Assembly: GCF_900105055.1 (NCBI RefSeq)
Contig: NZ_FNTA01000004.1
Coordinates: forward strand, 1,240,001-1,304,000
Source of the DNA: Amycolatopsis lurida
Lineage (GTDB): Bacteria > Actinomycetota > Actinomycetes > Mycobacteriales > Pseudonocardiaceae
Direction of reading: 5' to 3'
Length of the DNA: 64,000 nt
This document shows positions 17,756 to 26,626 of the stretch, piece by piece. The notes under the pieces were generated by a model. The model did no database searches. It was given only the letters and a program-made list of their open reading frames with translations, and had not been told where the DNA came from. Positions within the stretch are counted from its first letter, which is position 1; each line of letters begins with the position of its first letter. The translations under genes were made by a program, and so were the position numbers.

Positions 17756-17998
17756 TCAGTCGCCCGGCTTGAGGCCGTCGTAGATCTTCTTGCAGTCCGG
17801 GCAGACCGGCGAACCGGGCTTCGCCGACTTCGTCACCGGGAAGACCTCACCGCACAGCGCCACCACGTGCGTGCCCATGACCGCGCTTTCGGCGATCTTG
17901 TTCTTGCGCACGTAGTGGAACATCTTCGGCGCGTCGTCGTCGGTGCCGTCGGTGCCCTCGGGACGGGTATCCGGCTTCGGAAGGGTCTGTGTACTCAC
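17756..17998 (-). CDS. DUF3039-family small zinc-binding-type protein
   Basis: An 80-residue protein. The family signature is visible: MFHYVRKNKIAESAVMGTHVVALCGEVFPV followed by PVCPDCKKIYD, that is one Cys in ALCGE and a C-x-x-C pair that together with a His could bind a metal. The N-terminus is an acidic, disordered tail (TRPEGTDGTDDDAP). I used GTG at 17998 because it gives the usual MSTQTLP-like beginning; GGAGGGG lies very close to it, so the start is not certain. DUF3039 proteins are conserved in actinobacteria; the function is unknown. Confidence 0.75.
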   Translation of the reverse strand: MSTQTLPKPDTRPEGTDGTDDDAPKMFHYVRKNKIAESAVMGTHVVALCGEVFPVTKSAKPGSPVCPDCKKIYDGLKPGD

Positions 17999-18056
17999 CC
18001 CTCCATTGTGCCCCAAATCCTCCTGCGCACACCGGCGACCTGGCAGGATCTCGCCC

Positions 18057-18863
18057 ATGTTCCAGAAGGTGCTCGCGACGTTCGGCTCGGGCGGGGCGAA
18101 GATCGACGCCCGGCTGCTCGACCGCACGGTCTCCCCCGGCCGCCCGCTGCGCGGCGAGGTCCTGCTGCTCGGCGGCGAAGTCGATCAAGAGATCAACGGT
18201 CTCTCGGTGAAGCTGCTCGCCCGGGTCACCCTCCCGGACGAACGCCGGCCCGGCGTCGAGGACCTCGAGTTCGGCACTCAGCAGCTGGCGGGCAACGAGC
18301 GGATCGGGCCGGGACAGCAGGTCCGGATCCCGTTCGAGGTGGCCCTGCCCTGGGAGACGCCGATCTCGAGTGTCTTCGGCAAACCGCTGACCGGGATGGC
18401 CGTCGGCCTGCAGACCAGCCTCGACATCGCGAACTCCGTCACCGACCCGGTCGACGTCGACGGCGCCGCGATCGAGCCGCTGCCCGCGCAGAAACGGCTC
18501 TTGGACGCCTTCAGCCGGATCGGCTTCGTCTTCCGCGAGGCCGTGCTGGAACGCGGCCGGATCAACGGCGCCGTCCAGCAGCTCCCGTTCTTCCAGGAGA
18601 TCCGCTTCACCCCTTCGCCGCGGTTCGCGCCCGTCTTCACCTCCGTGGCGGTGACCTTCCTGTCGTCGCCGTCGGAGACGCAGGTCGTGCTGGAGGTGAC
18701 CAAACGGGTCCGGGTCTCCAAGAGCGGCGGGTTCGGCGGACGCGGCCAGGAGTTCCTCGGCCTGTTCAAGGTCGACCACGCGGCGCTGGACCGGCTCCAG
18801 TGGGAGCCACAGCTCGAAGGCTGGCTGCACGAGGTGGCCAAGGCGCGCGGGATCTTCGACTGA
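18057..18863 (+). CDS. SpoOM-family sporulation-control protein
   Basis: A 268-residue protein of the Spo0M family, which has an arrestin-like beta-sandwich fold and in Bacillus affects sporulation control; its role in actinomycetes is not known. The start MFQKVLATFGSGGAKIDARL and the segments RGEVLLLGGEVDQEINGLSVKLLARV and GMAVGLQTSLDIANSVTDPVDVD are typical of the family. The ATG at 18057 gives the conserved N-terminus; longer forms run back into the divergent DUF3039 gene. It ends with TGATG, overlapping the HD-protein gene, so they are co-translated. Confidence 0.8.
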   Translation: MFQKVLATFGSGGAKIDARLLDRTVSPGRPLRGEVLLLGGEVDQEINGLSVKLLARVTLPDERRPGVEDLEFGTQQLAGNERIGPGQQVRIPFEVALPWETPISSVFGKPLTGMAVGLQTSLDIANSVTDPVDVDGAAIEPLPAQKRLLDAFSRIGFVFREAVLERGRINGAVQQLPFFQEIRFTPSPRFAPVFTSVAVTFLSSPSETQVVLEVTKRVRVSKSGGFGGRGQEFLGLFKVDHAALDRLQWEPQLEGWLHEVAKARGIFD

Positions 18864-19507
18864 TGGAGTGGCCCACCGCGATCACCCGGCTCGGCGGCGA
18901 TCACCAGATCGCCGCCGTCGCGTGGGACGACCTTCAGACCCGCTACGCCGAACCGCATCGCCGCTATCACGATCTCCGGCACGTCACGGCCGTCGCACAC
19001 GACAGCGGCGATCTCGCCGTCGCCTTCGGCTTGGGGTCCCGCGAACGTGCACTGGTCGCCGTCGCCGCGTGGACGCACGACGTCGTGTACGACGCCCGTC
19101 CCGGCGAGGACGAACGGGCCAGTGCGGCCTGGACGCGCGACGAACTCACCAACGCCGGCGTCCCCGAGGCGGATGTCCAGCGTGCCGAGGAGCTGGTCCT
19201 GAGCACGATCCACCACTCCGCCCCGGACGACGACCTGCTCGCCACGGCGCTGCTCGACGCCGACCTCGCCATCCTCGGTGCCACACCGGAGCGCTACGAG
19301 GAGTACGCGAGCGGTGTCCGGGAGGAGTACTCGATCTACTCCGACGAGGACTGGCGGGCGGGACGCGTGGCCGTGCTGGAGAACCTGCTGGCCAGGCCGC
19401 GGCTGTACCGCAGCGACATCGCGCGGGCACGCTGGGAGAGCAAGGCGCGCGCGAACCTCGCGCACGAACTGACCCGATGGCGTGACGCGGACCCCCATCA
19501 CCGATGA
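18863..19507 (+). CDS. HD-domain metal-dependent hydrolase-like protein
   Basis: A 214-residue protein with a probable HD phosphohydrolase fold. The metal-binding residues are visible as RRYHDLRHV (residues about 33-41), the HD pair in WTHDVVYDARPGEDERAS (about 70) and a late Asp in LLDADLAILG. Proteins of this group ('predicted metal-dependent HD superfamily phosphohydrolase') have no defined substrate; nucleotide or phosphate esters are likely. The ATG overlaps the stop of the SpoOM gene and psuG follows after 9 bases, so the four genes 18057-21303 probably form one operon. Confidence 0.8.
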   Translation: MEWPTAITRLGGDHQIAAVAWDDLQTRYAEPHRRYHDLRHVTAVAHDSGDLAVAFGLGSRERALVAVAAWTHDVVYDARPGEDERASAAWTRDELTNAGVPEADVQRAEELVLSTIHHSAPDDDLLATALLDADLAILGATPERYEEYASGVREEYSIYSDEDWRAGRVAVLENLLARPRLYRSDIARARWESKARANLAHELTRWRDADPHHR

Positions 19508-19516
19508 TGTTCGTTC

Positions 19517-20434
19517 GTGACTCCGCAACTGTCCCTTCACGAAGAGGTCGCCTCCGCCCTCGCCGCCGGTGACCCCGTCGTCGCGCTGGAGAGCACCATC
19601 CTCTCCCACGGTCTCCCGCCCGGCCGCAACCTCGACGTCGCCCGGCGGCTGGAGAAGGTCGTGCGCGACGGCGGCGCCGTCCCCGCGACCATCGCCGTCC
19701 TCGACGGCGTCCCCCTGATCGGCCTCACCGACGGGCAGCTGGAACGGGTCTGCGCGCCCGGTGCGGATCTGGACAAGCTCTCCCTGCGCGACATCGGCCC
19801 GGCCGTCGGCCTCGGCCGCTCCGGGGCGACGACGGTCGCGAGCACCGCGGCGCTGGCCGCCGCGGCCGGGATCGGGATGTTCGCCACCGGCGGGCTGGGT
19901 GGCGTGCACCAGGGCGCGGCGCAGAGCTGGGACGTCTCGGCGGATCTGGGCGTGCTCGCGAAGGTGCCGACCACGGTCGTCTGCTCCGGGGTGAAGTCGG
20001 TGCTCGACATCGCCGCGACCCTCGAAGTGCTGGAGACCAACTCCGTACCGGTGCTGGGTTACCGCACCGGCGAGTTCCCCGCGTTCTACCTCCGCTCGTC
20101 CGGCTTCGAGGTGCCGTGGCGGGTCGACGACGCCGCGCAGGCCGCCTCGGTCATCGCCGCTCACCGGTCGCACGCGGATTCCGGTGTCCTGCTGGCGAAT
20201 CCGATCCCGGAAGCGTCCGAAATGGACAAGGAACTGCACGACCGGCTGCTCGCCGAAGGGCTGGAGCTCCTCAAGGCACGCGGCGTGCACGGCAAGGACG
20301 TCACGCCGGTACTGCTGGAGCACTTCCACACCGCCAGCGAAGGTGTGAGCCTCGACGCGAACGAGGCGCTGGTGCTGTCCAACGCGGAACTGGCCACTTC
20401 GGTCGCCGTCGCGCTCGTGAAGAGCGCGGCATGA
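19517..20434 (+). CDS. psuG: Pseudouridine-5'-phosphate glycosidase
   Basis: Cleaves pseudouridine 5'-phosphate to uracil and ribose 5-phosphate in the cytoplasm. The 305-residue length matches PsuG (YeiN). Conserved stretches include VALESTILSHGLP near the N-terminus, GRSGATTVASTAALA, the loop ATGGLGGVH, the lysine-containing SGVKSVLDIAATLE (catalytic Lys region) and PVLGYRTGEFPAFY. GTG at 19517 is the start. The stop overlaps the kinase gene (ATGA), which encodes the preceding step, so this is a complete pseudouridine salvage pair. Confidence 0.93.
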   Translation: MTPQLSLHEEVASALAAGDPVVALESTILSHGLPPGRNLDVARRLEKVVRDGGAVPATIAVLDGVPLIGLTDGQLERVCAPGADLDKLSLRDIGPAVGLGRSGATTVASTAALAAAAGIGMFATGGLGGVHQGAAQSWDVSADLGVLAKVPTTVVCSGVKSVLDIAATLEVLETNSVPVLGYRTGEFPAFYLRSSGFEVPWRVDDAAQAASVIAAHRSHADSGVLLANPIPEASEMDKELHDRLLAEGLELLKARGVHGKDVTPVLLEHFHTASEGVSLDANEALVLSNAELATSVAVALVKSAA

Positions 20435-21303
20435 GCGGGATCGTGGTCGTCGGCGACGTCGGCCTGGACGTGGTCGCGCGGCACGAGGGACCCATCCCGC
20501 ACGGTGGCGACGTCCGCGCGAAGGTCCACTTCACCAGCGGCGGCGCGGGCGCGAACACCGCGCTGTGGCTGCGGGCCGAGGACACGGAGACCACACTGGT
20601 CGCGCGGATCGGGGACGATTCCGGCGGCCGCATGGTGAAGGGCGAACTGGAGGCGGCCGGTGTCCGGTGCGAATTCGCCGTCGATCCCGAAGAGCCGACG
20701 TTCTGCGTCGTCGTGCTCGTCGACGGCGCCGGTGAGCGGAGCATGCTCGCCGACCGCGGCGCGAACGCGCGGTTCAGCCCCGAGGACGTCACCGAGGCGG
20801 CGCTGCGCGGGGCGAGCCACCTGCATCTTTCGGGGTACGTCCTGCTGTACCCGTCGTCGCGGCCCGCGGCGCTCGCGTCGCTGGCGGCGGCCAAGAAGGC
20901 CGGGCTGACGACGTCGGTCGACCCGCAGGCGGCGACGCTGATCACCGATCCCGCGGCCTTCCTCGACGACGTGCGCGGAGTCGACCTGCTGATGCCGAAC
21001 ACCAGCGAACTGGTCGCACTGACCGGGTCGAGCGATCCCGAGGCGGCGAAGGAACTGCTGGACTACGTCGGCGAGGTCGTGGTCACCGCCGGTCTCGACG
21101 GCGCCAGCTGGGTGGACGCGAGCGGCACCATCACCTCGGTGCCCGCCCAGCCCGCGGAATGCGTCGACTCGACCGGTGCCGGCGACGCGTTCGACGCCGG
21201 TGTGCTGGCGGCGTGGCTGCGCGGTGAGTCCACCGTGGAGGTGCTTCGGGCCGGGACCCGGCTGGGTGCCCAGGCGGTTTCGAAGGTCGGGCCGCAGCCG
21301 TAG
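20431..21303 (+). CDS. psuK: PfkB-family carbohydrate kinase, probable pseudouridine kinase
   Basis: A 290-residue PfkB-family kinase. It has the first PfkB signature region GGAGANTALWLR (residues about 37-48) and the second signature DSTGAGDAFDAGVLAAWL near residues 244-261, which contains the catalytic base Asp. Because it overlaps psuG by four bases, the likely substrate is pseudouridine, giving pseudouridine 5'-phosphate for PsuG. A ribokinase-like or other sugar specificity cannot be excluded from sequence alone. A family-1 palindrome follows the stop codon directly. Confidence 0.85.
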   Translation: MSGIVVVGDVGLDVVARHEGPIPHGGDVRAKVHFTSGGAGANTALWLRAEDTETTLVARIGDDSGGRMVKGELEAAGVRCEFAVDPEEPTFCVVVLVDGAGERSMLADRGANARFSPEDVTEAALRGASHLHLSGYVLLYPSSRPAALASLAAAKKAGLTTSVDPQAATLITDPAAFLDDVRGVDLLMPNTSELVALTGSSDPEAAKELLDYVGEVVVTAGLDGASWVDASGTITSVPAQPAECVDSTGAGDAFDAGVLAAWLRGESTVEVLRAGTRLGAQAVSKVGPQP

Positions 21304-21306
21304 TCA

Positions 21307-21362
21307 CGCGCCTCGTGAGTGGTAAGGACGGTTCTAACCGTCCTTACCACTCACGAGGCGCG
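21307..21362. repeat. Family-1 palindrome between convergent genes
   Basis: Perfect inverted repeat, 27-bp arms with a 2-base centre (CT). The core GTGAGTGGTAAGGACGGTT is identical to the copies at 5031 and 37059. It starts 3 bases after the kinase stop and ends 7 bases before the stop of the convergent DUF3099 gene. Confidence 0.88.
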
Positions 21363-21369
21363 AAACGGG

Positions 21370-21744
21370 TCAGCCGCCGTCGATGACGCGGTGCGAACTG
21401 CTTTCGATCCGCGTCGGTTCGGCCTGGTAGCGGTTGACCTTCTCGCTCTTGCGCGGCGGCCGGTCGTTGGCGATCAGGACGGCGACCCAGGGCAGCGGGA
21501 TCGAGATCGCGATCAGCGCCAGCGCCAGCCACCAGGTCTCGTAGAAGATCCCGGCGAGGATCAGGCACGGGATGCGGAACGACATCATGATGATGTACTT
21601 CCGCTTCCTTTTGGCCAGCTGGTCTTCGTAGGACGGGGCGGCTTCGGTGATCAGCACCGGAGCGGGTTCCCTCGGTTCGGGACCGTGGGCGGGCGCGTTC
21701 ACAGCACCACCTCCGGTCTCCATGCTCCCACTCGCCGGGCTCAT
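21370..21744 (-). CDS. DUF3099 membrane protein
   Basis: A 124-residue protein with two transmembrane helices (about residues 50-68 and 71-92). The segment VLITEAAPSYEDQLAKRKRKYIIMMSFRIPCL is the hallmark of the DUF3099 family of small actinobacterial membrane proteins. Function is unknown. The ATG at 21744 overlaps the stop of the M20 hydrolase gene (ATGA); an internal ATG at 21723 is an alternative start. Confidence 0.8.
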   Translation of the reverse strand: MSPASGSMETGGGAVNAPAHGPEPREPAPVLITEAAPSYEDQLAKRKRKYIIMMSFRIPCLILAGIFYETWWLALALIAISIPLPWVAVLIANDRPPRKSEKVNRYQAEPTRIESSSHRVIDGG

Positions 21745-23006
21745 CCGACACCCGGGTGGGTGAGCCGGTGCAGAGCCGCGACCACGAGCGTCTCGACACC
21801 CGCCGAAAGCGTCGGATGCGGGATCGGCGCGAAGAGCGGCGAATGGTTCGACGGGATGTCCTGTTCGAAGCGACCGGCGGTCATCGCGGCGATCACCTTG
21901 CCCTCGTCCAGGCCGCCGACCAGCCAGAACACCGAGGGGACGCCGGCCGCGCGGCCGAATTCGCTGAAGTCCTCACTGCCGGTGACCAGCGGCGCGGGCA
22001 TCACCCGGCCCTCGCCGAAGTGGTCGCGGAAGACCGCGGTGAGCGCCTCGGTGGCCGCGTGATCGTTCTCGGTGACCGGGAACGCGCCGATCCGCTCGAT
22101 CTCGGGCGGTTTCGGCGCGCCCGCGGTGGCCGCCTCGCCCTGGACGATCCGCTCGACCGCCGCGACGACCTTCTCCCGCACGGCCTGGTCGAACGACCGG
22201 ATGTTGACCTCGAGGACGGCGTGGTCGGCGATGATGTTGTGCGCCGTGCCGACGTGCAGCGACCCGACGGTCACCACCGCCGACTCGGTCGCCGAGATCT
22301 CCCGCGACACGATGGTCTGGAGCTTGAGCACCACGGACGCGGCGAGCACCGCCGGATCCACCGTGGTCTCGGGGCGCGAGCCGTGCCCGCCGCGGCCGTG
22401 CAGGGTGATGCGGAGCGCGTCGGTGGCCGCCATGATCACGCCCGGCCTGGTCAGCACCCAGCCCGCCGGACCGGGTACGACGTGCTGGCCGAGCACGACG
22501 TCGGGCTTTCCAGCGGGGCCGAAGACCCCGTCGCGGACCATGCCGACGGCGCCGTCTCCCGCCTCCTCGCCCGGCTGGAACACGATCATCAGCGTGCCGG
22601 ACCAGTGCTCGCGTCCGGCAGCGAGCAGCGCGGCGGCGCCGGAGAGCCAGGTGGCGTGCATGTCGTGACCGCAGGCGTGCATCACCGGGACGTCGCGGCC
22701 GTCGGCGTCGATCCCGCGCGCGGTGCTCGCGTACGGCAGACCGGTCTTCTCCTCGACCGGCAACGCGTCGATGTCGGCGCGCAGCATCACCTTCGGGCCC
22801 GGCCCGTTGCGCAGCACGCCAAGGACGCCGGTGCGCCCGATGCCGGTGTGCACCTCGTAGCCGTCGGCCTCCAGGCGCTTCGCCAGTTCGGCGGCGGTGC
22901 GGGTTTCGGCGAACGACAGCTCCGGATGCCGGTGGAGGTCGGTGTACAGGTCTTCCCATCCGGGCAGCGCCGCCTGCAGCGGTGCCAGGACACTCTCAAG
23001 GCTCAC
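21741..23006 (-). CDS. M20-family amidohydrolase/peptidase
   Basis: A 421-residue zinc hydrolase of the M20D group (hippurate hydrolase, IAA-amino acid hydrolase, amidohydrolases) that removes acyl groups from amino acids or peptides. Metal ligands are visible: HACGHDMH (about residues 110-117), the EE pair in FQPGEEAGDG, His in GQHVVPGP and the late His in SNHSPLF. The dimerisation domain contains HGRGGHGSRPETTVDP. The start is GTG at 23006. It overlaps the DUF3099 gene; the methyltransferase gene on the other side is divergent, 27 bases away. Confidence 0.88.
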   Translation of the reverse strand: MSLESVLAPLQAALPGWEDLYTDLHRHPELSFAETRTAAELAKRLEADGYEVHTGIGRTGVLGVLRNGPGPKVMLRADIDALPVEEKTGLPYASTARGIDADGRDVPVMHACGHDMHATWLSGAAALLAAGREHWSGTLMIVFQPGEEAGDGAVGMVRDGVFGPAGKPDVVLGQHVVPGPAGWVLTRPGVIMAATDALRITLHGRGGHGSRPETTVDPAVLAASVVLKLQTIVSREISATESAVVTVGSLHVGTAHNIIADHAVLEVNIRSFDQAVREKVVAAVERIVQGEAATAGAPKPPEIERIGAFPVTENDHAATEALTAVFRDHFGEGRVMPAPLVTGSEDFSEFGRAAGVPSVFWLVGGLDEGKVIAAMTAGRFEQDIPSNHSPLFAPIPHPTLSAGVETLVVAALHRLTHPGVG

Positions 23007-23033
23007 GACGTCATCCTGGCAGTATTACCCACC

Positions 23034-24530
23034 GTGAGCACACGAGCGGCCCTCCCCGACCTGTCCGACGACGTCTGCGCGAGGTTGCGGGACGCCTTCC
23101 GCCGGACGGGGTACGACACCGACGGCGTGGTCGGCGCCCTCGGCTCCGCGCACGCCGCCCTCGGCCGCGGCGAACCGGAACTCGCCTACCGCGCGACCCG
23201 CGACGCGGGTGACCTCGGCACGCTGATCCGGTTGTTCCTGCTGGGCTCGACCGAACCGGAGAAGGACGTCGAGGCCGCTTTCGCGCCACTGTCCCTCGAT
23301 GACGCGGTCGCCGCCACACTGCTCGTGCCGGTCGCCGACGGCTACCGGGCCGGTCTCGACGTCCGCCCGCACGGCGACGACGAAGGCTCATGGTGGGTCG
23401 TTTCGGATCTCGACGCCGACGTCCTCGGCCAGACCGTGCCCGAAGACCACGTGCTCGGCGTCGGGCACGCGTCCCTCAGCCTCATCCGGGCCACCAGCCG
23501 CCGCGAGGTCGGCAGCCTGCTCGACGTCGGCACCGGCAACGGCGTCCAGGCGCTGCATGCCACGCGGCACGCGAAGCAGGTCACCGCCACCGACGTCTCG
23601 GCCCGCGCGCTGGCGCTGGCGGCGGCGACGTTCCGGCTCAATGAACTGGACGTCGAGCTCGTCCGGGGCGAATGGTTCGCGCCGGTCGCGCGGCGCCGGT
23701 TCGACCAGATCGTGTGCAATCCGCCGTTCGTGGTCGGCCCGCCGCGGGTCGACTACACCTACCGCGACTCCGGCCTCGCGGGTGACGACGCCAGCGCGCT
23801 CGTGGTGCGGCAGCTGCCCGGGTTCCTCAACGACGGCGGCACCGGCCAGCTCCTGGCGTCCTGGCTGCACGTGAAGGGCGAGGACTGGGGCGATCGGGTG
23901 ACCCGCTGGCTGCCCGCCGAGACCGACGCGTGGTTCGTCCAGCGGGACATCGCGGACCCGGGACTGTATGTCGGCACATGGCTGCGTGACGCGGGCATCG
24001 ATCCCCGGTCACCCGAAGGCCGCGCGAAATCCGGAGCGTGGCTCGACTGGTTCGCCGAAAACGACGTCCAGGGGATCGGGTTCGGCTTCGTCACCCTTCG
24101 GCGGGCGGACGGCGCGACTCCGACCATCGTGTGCGAAGACCTGCGCCAGGCCTACGACGACCCCCTGGGCGCCGAGGCCGCGAACTGGCTGGATCGGGTG
24201 GAATGGCTTCGCGCCAACGGTGATTCGCTCCTCGACGTCCGTTTCCGGGTCCCGGAAACGGTTCTCCTGGAGAGCGTCGCCGAGCCGGGTGCGGAAGGCT
24301 GGGCCACGACCGTCCAGCGGCTGCACCGCACCGACGGTCCCGGGTGGTCGCACGAAGTGGACGAACTCGCGACACGGCTGCTCGCGGGTTGCCAGGGCGC
24401 GCTGCCCCTGGAGGACCTGATCGTGCTCCTGGCGGCCGCTCAGGGGCTCGAACCGGAGGAACTGGCCGAAGCCGCGCTGCCCGTCGTCCGGGAACTGGTC
24501 CGGCACGGCATGCTCCTCCCGGCCGTCTGA
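23034..24530 (+). CDS. SAM-dependent methyltransferase with N-terminal DUF7059-type domain
   Basis: A 498-residue protein. The N-terminal 150 residues form an all-alpha region found in actinobacterial proteins (DUF7059). A class I methyltransferase domain follows, with the SAM-binding motif [12 protein letters not shown] (about 163-174) and the NPPF motif typical of enzymes that methylate a planar amide or amine nitrogen in protein, RNA or DNA (about 227-230). The C-terminal region is unassigned. A protein-release-factor or ribosomal substrate, as in PrmC/PrmB, is possible but unproved. GTG at 23034 starts the gene. Its stop overlaps the dtd start (TGATG). Confidence 0.82.
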   Translation: MSTRAALPDLSDDVCARLRDAFRRTGYDTDGVVGALGSAHAALGRGEPELAYRATRDAGDLGTLIRLFLLGSTEPEKDVEAAFAPLSLDDAVAATLLVPVADGYRAGLDVRPHGDDEGSWWVVSDLDADVLGQTVPEDHVLGVGHASLSLIRATSRREVGSLLDVGTGNGVQALHATRHAKQVTATDVSARALALAAATFRLNELDVELVRGEWFAPVARRRFDQIVCNPPFVVGPPRVDYTYRDSGLAGDDASALVVRQLPGFLNDGGTGQLLASWLHVKGEDWGDRVTRWLPAETDAWFVQRDIADPGLYVGTWLRDAGIDPRSPEGRAKSGAWLDWFAENDVQGIGFGFVTLRRADGATPTIVCEDLRQAYDDPLGAEAANWLDRVEWLRANGDSLLDVRFRVPETVLLESVAEPGAEGWATTVQRLHRTDGPGWSHEVDELATRLLAGCQGALPLEDLIVLLAAAQGLEPEELAEAALPVVRELVRHGMLLPAV

Positions 24531-24955
24531 TGCGGGCGGTGGTGGCGAGGGTCACGGAAGCGAGCGTGACCGTCGGCGACGAGGTGACCGGTGCCATCGA
24601 CGAGCCGGGTTTGCTGGTGCTGCTGGGAATCCATGCCGACGACGATGCGTCGAAGGTGCCGGCGATGGCCCGCAAACTGCACGAAGCTCGCATACTTCGC
24701 GACGAGGAGTCCTGCGCCACCACCGGCGCTCCCCTGCTCGTCGTGAGCCAGTTCACTCTTTACGGCGACACCCGCAAAGGCCGCCGTCCGTCCTGGACGG
24801 CGGCCGCCCGGCCCGAGGTCGCCGAACCCCTCGTGACGGCCGTCGTCGACGCGCTGCGCGAACGCGGCGCACGGGTCGAAACCGGCCGCTTCGGGGCCAT
24901 GATGGCGGTCCGGAGCGTGAACGACGGTCCGTTCACCCTCCTCATAGAGGTCTAG
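24530..24955 (+). CDS. dtd: D-aminoacyl-tRNA deacylase
   Basis: A 141-residue enzyme that hydrolyses D-amino acids, and glycine from mischarged tRNA(Ala), preventing errors in translation. Family motifs are clear: [19 protein letters not shown] at the start, the [17 protein letters not shown] segment and the C-terminal NDGPFT (the Gly-cisPro-containing motif region, here in the NxP form). The ATG overlaps the stop of the methyltransferase gene. Normal length; confident assignment. Confidence 0.93.
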   Translation: MRAVVARVTEASVTVGDEVTGAIDEPGLLVLLGIHADDDASKVPAMARKLHEARILRDEESCATTGAPLLVVSQFTLYGDTRKGRRPSWTAAARPEVAEPLVTAVVDALRERGARVETGRFGAMMAVRSVNDGPFTLLIEV

Positions 24956-25054
24956 ACCACGTTTCCCTCTCCCCCGCACGGGCATTCTCAGGAAAAGCTC
25001 AGGGTTGGTGGAGCAACGTCCCAGGTCAGCCGCCCGTCTCCTCTGTAGCGGCCG

Positions 25055-25080
25055 GGAACGTTTTCGGACCTCCCGGCGTT
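25055..25080 (+). promoter_or_regulatory. SigR/SigH-type promoter upstream of sigB
   Basis: GGAAC, 18 bases, GTT fits the ECF SigR/SigH consensus GGAAY-N18-GTT (read as GGGAACG-N16-CGTT it also fits mycobacterial SigH/SigE). It is about 120 bases before the sigma-factor start, predicting stress induction of sigB. Confidence 0.65.
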
Positions 25081-25201
25081 GAGCCAAGTGTCCAGCCAAG
25101 CTGGGCCGAGGAGGAGTAGCCGGTTTTCCACAGGGCCTGCTACGCCGAGACGGACCCGGCGGACGACCGCAGCACGTTCAGCCCGTGACCGGGGAGGCAG
25201 A

Positions 25202-26233
25202 ATGTCAGTCCAGACTCTCGAACGCGAAGCGCGCGGGATTCGCGAGCGCCGTATCCCGGCGCAATCCACCCAGGAGCCGGTGAGCACGGGGGCGCTCACC
25301 GACGCCGACCTCGACGCCCAGAGCCCGGCCGCGGACCTCGTTCGCGTGTACCTCAACGGAATCGGCAAGACGGCGCTGCTGTCCGCCGCCGACGAGGTCG
25401 AGCTGGCCAAGCGCATCGAAGCGGGCGTGTTCGCCCAGCACATGCTCGACACGGCCGAGGGCCTCACGCCGAAGCGGCGTTCGGAGATGACCGCCCTCGT
25501 GCGTGACGGGCACGTCGCGAAGAACCACCTGCTGGAGGCCAACCTCCGTCTCGTGGTCTCGCTCGCGAAGCGCTACACCGGCCGGGGGATGCCGCTGCTC
25601 GACCTGATCCAGGAGGGGAACCTGGGTCTCATCCGCGCGGTGGAGAAGTTCGACTACTCCAAGGGGTTCAAGTTCTCGACCTACGCCACCTGGTGGATCC
25701 GCCAGGCCATCACCAGGGGGATGGCCGACCAGGGACGCACCATCCGGCTGCCGGTCCACCTGGTGGAACAGGTGAACAAGCTGGCGCGTATCAAGCGCGA
25801 TCTGCACCAGCAGCTCGGCCGGGACGCCACCCACGAGGAGCTGGCCGCCGAATCGGGTATCCCGGCGCACAAGATCTCCGACCTGCTCGACCACTCGCGT
25901 GACCCGGTGAGCCTCGACATGCCGGTCGGCACCGAGGAGGACGCCCCGCTCGGTGACTTCATCGAGGACTCCGAGGCGACCGACGCCGAGAGCGCCGTGA
26001 TCTCCGGTCTGCTCCAGGACGACCTGCGCCGCGTGCTCGCGACGCTGGACGACCGCGAGTCCCAGGTGATCCGCCTGCGCTACGGCCTCGACGACGGCCA
26101 GCCGCGCACGCTCGACCAGATCGGCAAGCACTTCGGGCTTTCCCGTGAGCGCGTTCGGCAGATCGAGCGAGAGGTCATGTCGAAGCTGCGTCAGGGTGAG
26201 CGGGCGGACCGCCTGCGCGCCTACGCTTCGTAA
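25202..26233 (+). CDS. sigB: RNA polymerase sigma factor of the SigB/primary-like group
   Basis: A 343-residue group 2 sigma-70 factor. Region 1.2 ([26 protein letters not shown]), region 2 ([31 protein letters not shown] and [21 protein letters not shown]) and region 4.2 ([19 protein letters not shown]) are all present, but there is no long N-terminal extension as in HrdB/SigA. This matches SigB of mycobacteria and related actinomycetes, a stress and stationary-phase factor with primary-type promoter recognition. ATG at 25202 follows GGGGAGG. The upstream SigR-type promoter would place it in an oxidative or envelope-stress cascade, as in Mycobacterium. Confidence 0.9.
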   Translation: MSVQTLEREARGIRERRIPAQSTQEPVSTGALTDADLDAQSPAADLVRVYLNGIGKTALLSAADEVELAKRIEAGVFAQHMLDTAEGLTPKRRSEMTALVRDGHVAKNHLLEANLRLVVSLAKRYTGRGMPLLDLIQEGNLGLIRAVEKFDYSKGFKFSTYATWWIRQAITRGMADQGRTIRLPVHLVEQVNKLARIKRDLHQQLGRDATHEELAAESGIPAHKISDLLDHSRDPVSLDMPVGTEEDAPLGDFIEDSEATDAESAVISGLLQDDLRRVLATLDDRESQVIRLRYGLDDGQPRTLDQIGKHFGLSRERVRQIEREVMSKLRQGERADRLRAYAS

Positions 26234-26364
26234 TGGTCATTGAGCCGTTTCGGCTCGGAAAAGCAACACCCGTTCGGCAGCGTTGACTTATGACCTGTGT
26301 CACGAGACCGTCGAGCAGGTAATAAGTCTTCGCGGTCGGGTGTTCACACCCGGATCGCTTTCCC

Positions 26365-26402
26365 CGGGAGGTCGGGTCCGTCGGGGTGGGCCCGGCCTCC
26401 CG
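26365..26402 (+). terminator. Hairpin downstream of sigB
   Basis: CGGGAGGTCGGGTCC pairs with GGGCCCGGCCTCCCG over 15 bases, two of them G-U, with an 8-base loop. The sequence CTCTTTGT follows. Confidence 0.6.
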
Positions 26403-26456
26403 AACTCTTTGTCCGGCGCGACGACAAATTGCAGCGCGGGAATTGCACTCGGCCCC

Positions 26457-26510
26457 GTGGGTCGTGAGTGGTAAGTGTCGTTCTAACGACACTTACCACT
26501 CACGACCCAC
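26457..26510. repeat. Family-1 palindrome, variant with compensatory changes
   Basis: Perfect inverted repeat with 26-bp arms. It shares CGTGAGTGGTAAG with the other copies, but the inner part is TGTCGTT/AACGACA instead of GACGGTT/AACCGTC. Both arms changed together, so pairing is kept. It lies between two rightward genes, unlike the other copies. Confidence 0.85.
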
Positions 26511-26626
26511 TCGCGCCGGCGCCCACCGGCAGTGGCCCCGGTTACTTCCGCCGTGGCCTCTCCGGACCGGGCCCCGGGCTTGGGTACCGTGGGCGGGTTC
26601 CCGATGCCGGCAAAGGAGCCCGCGCA

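Larger units (their letters stand above)
26234..26626. other. Intergenic region between sigB and fumarase
   Basis: 393 bases without a gene. It contains a probable sigB terminator (26365-26402) and a family-1 palindrome (26457-26510). The remaining 115 bases before the fumarase start must hold its promoter, but no convincing -35/-10 pair is visible. Confidence 0.6.
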
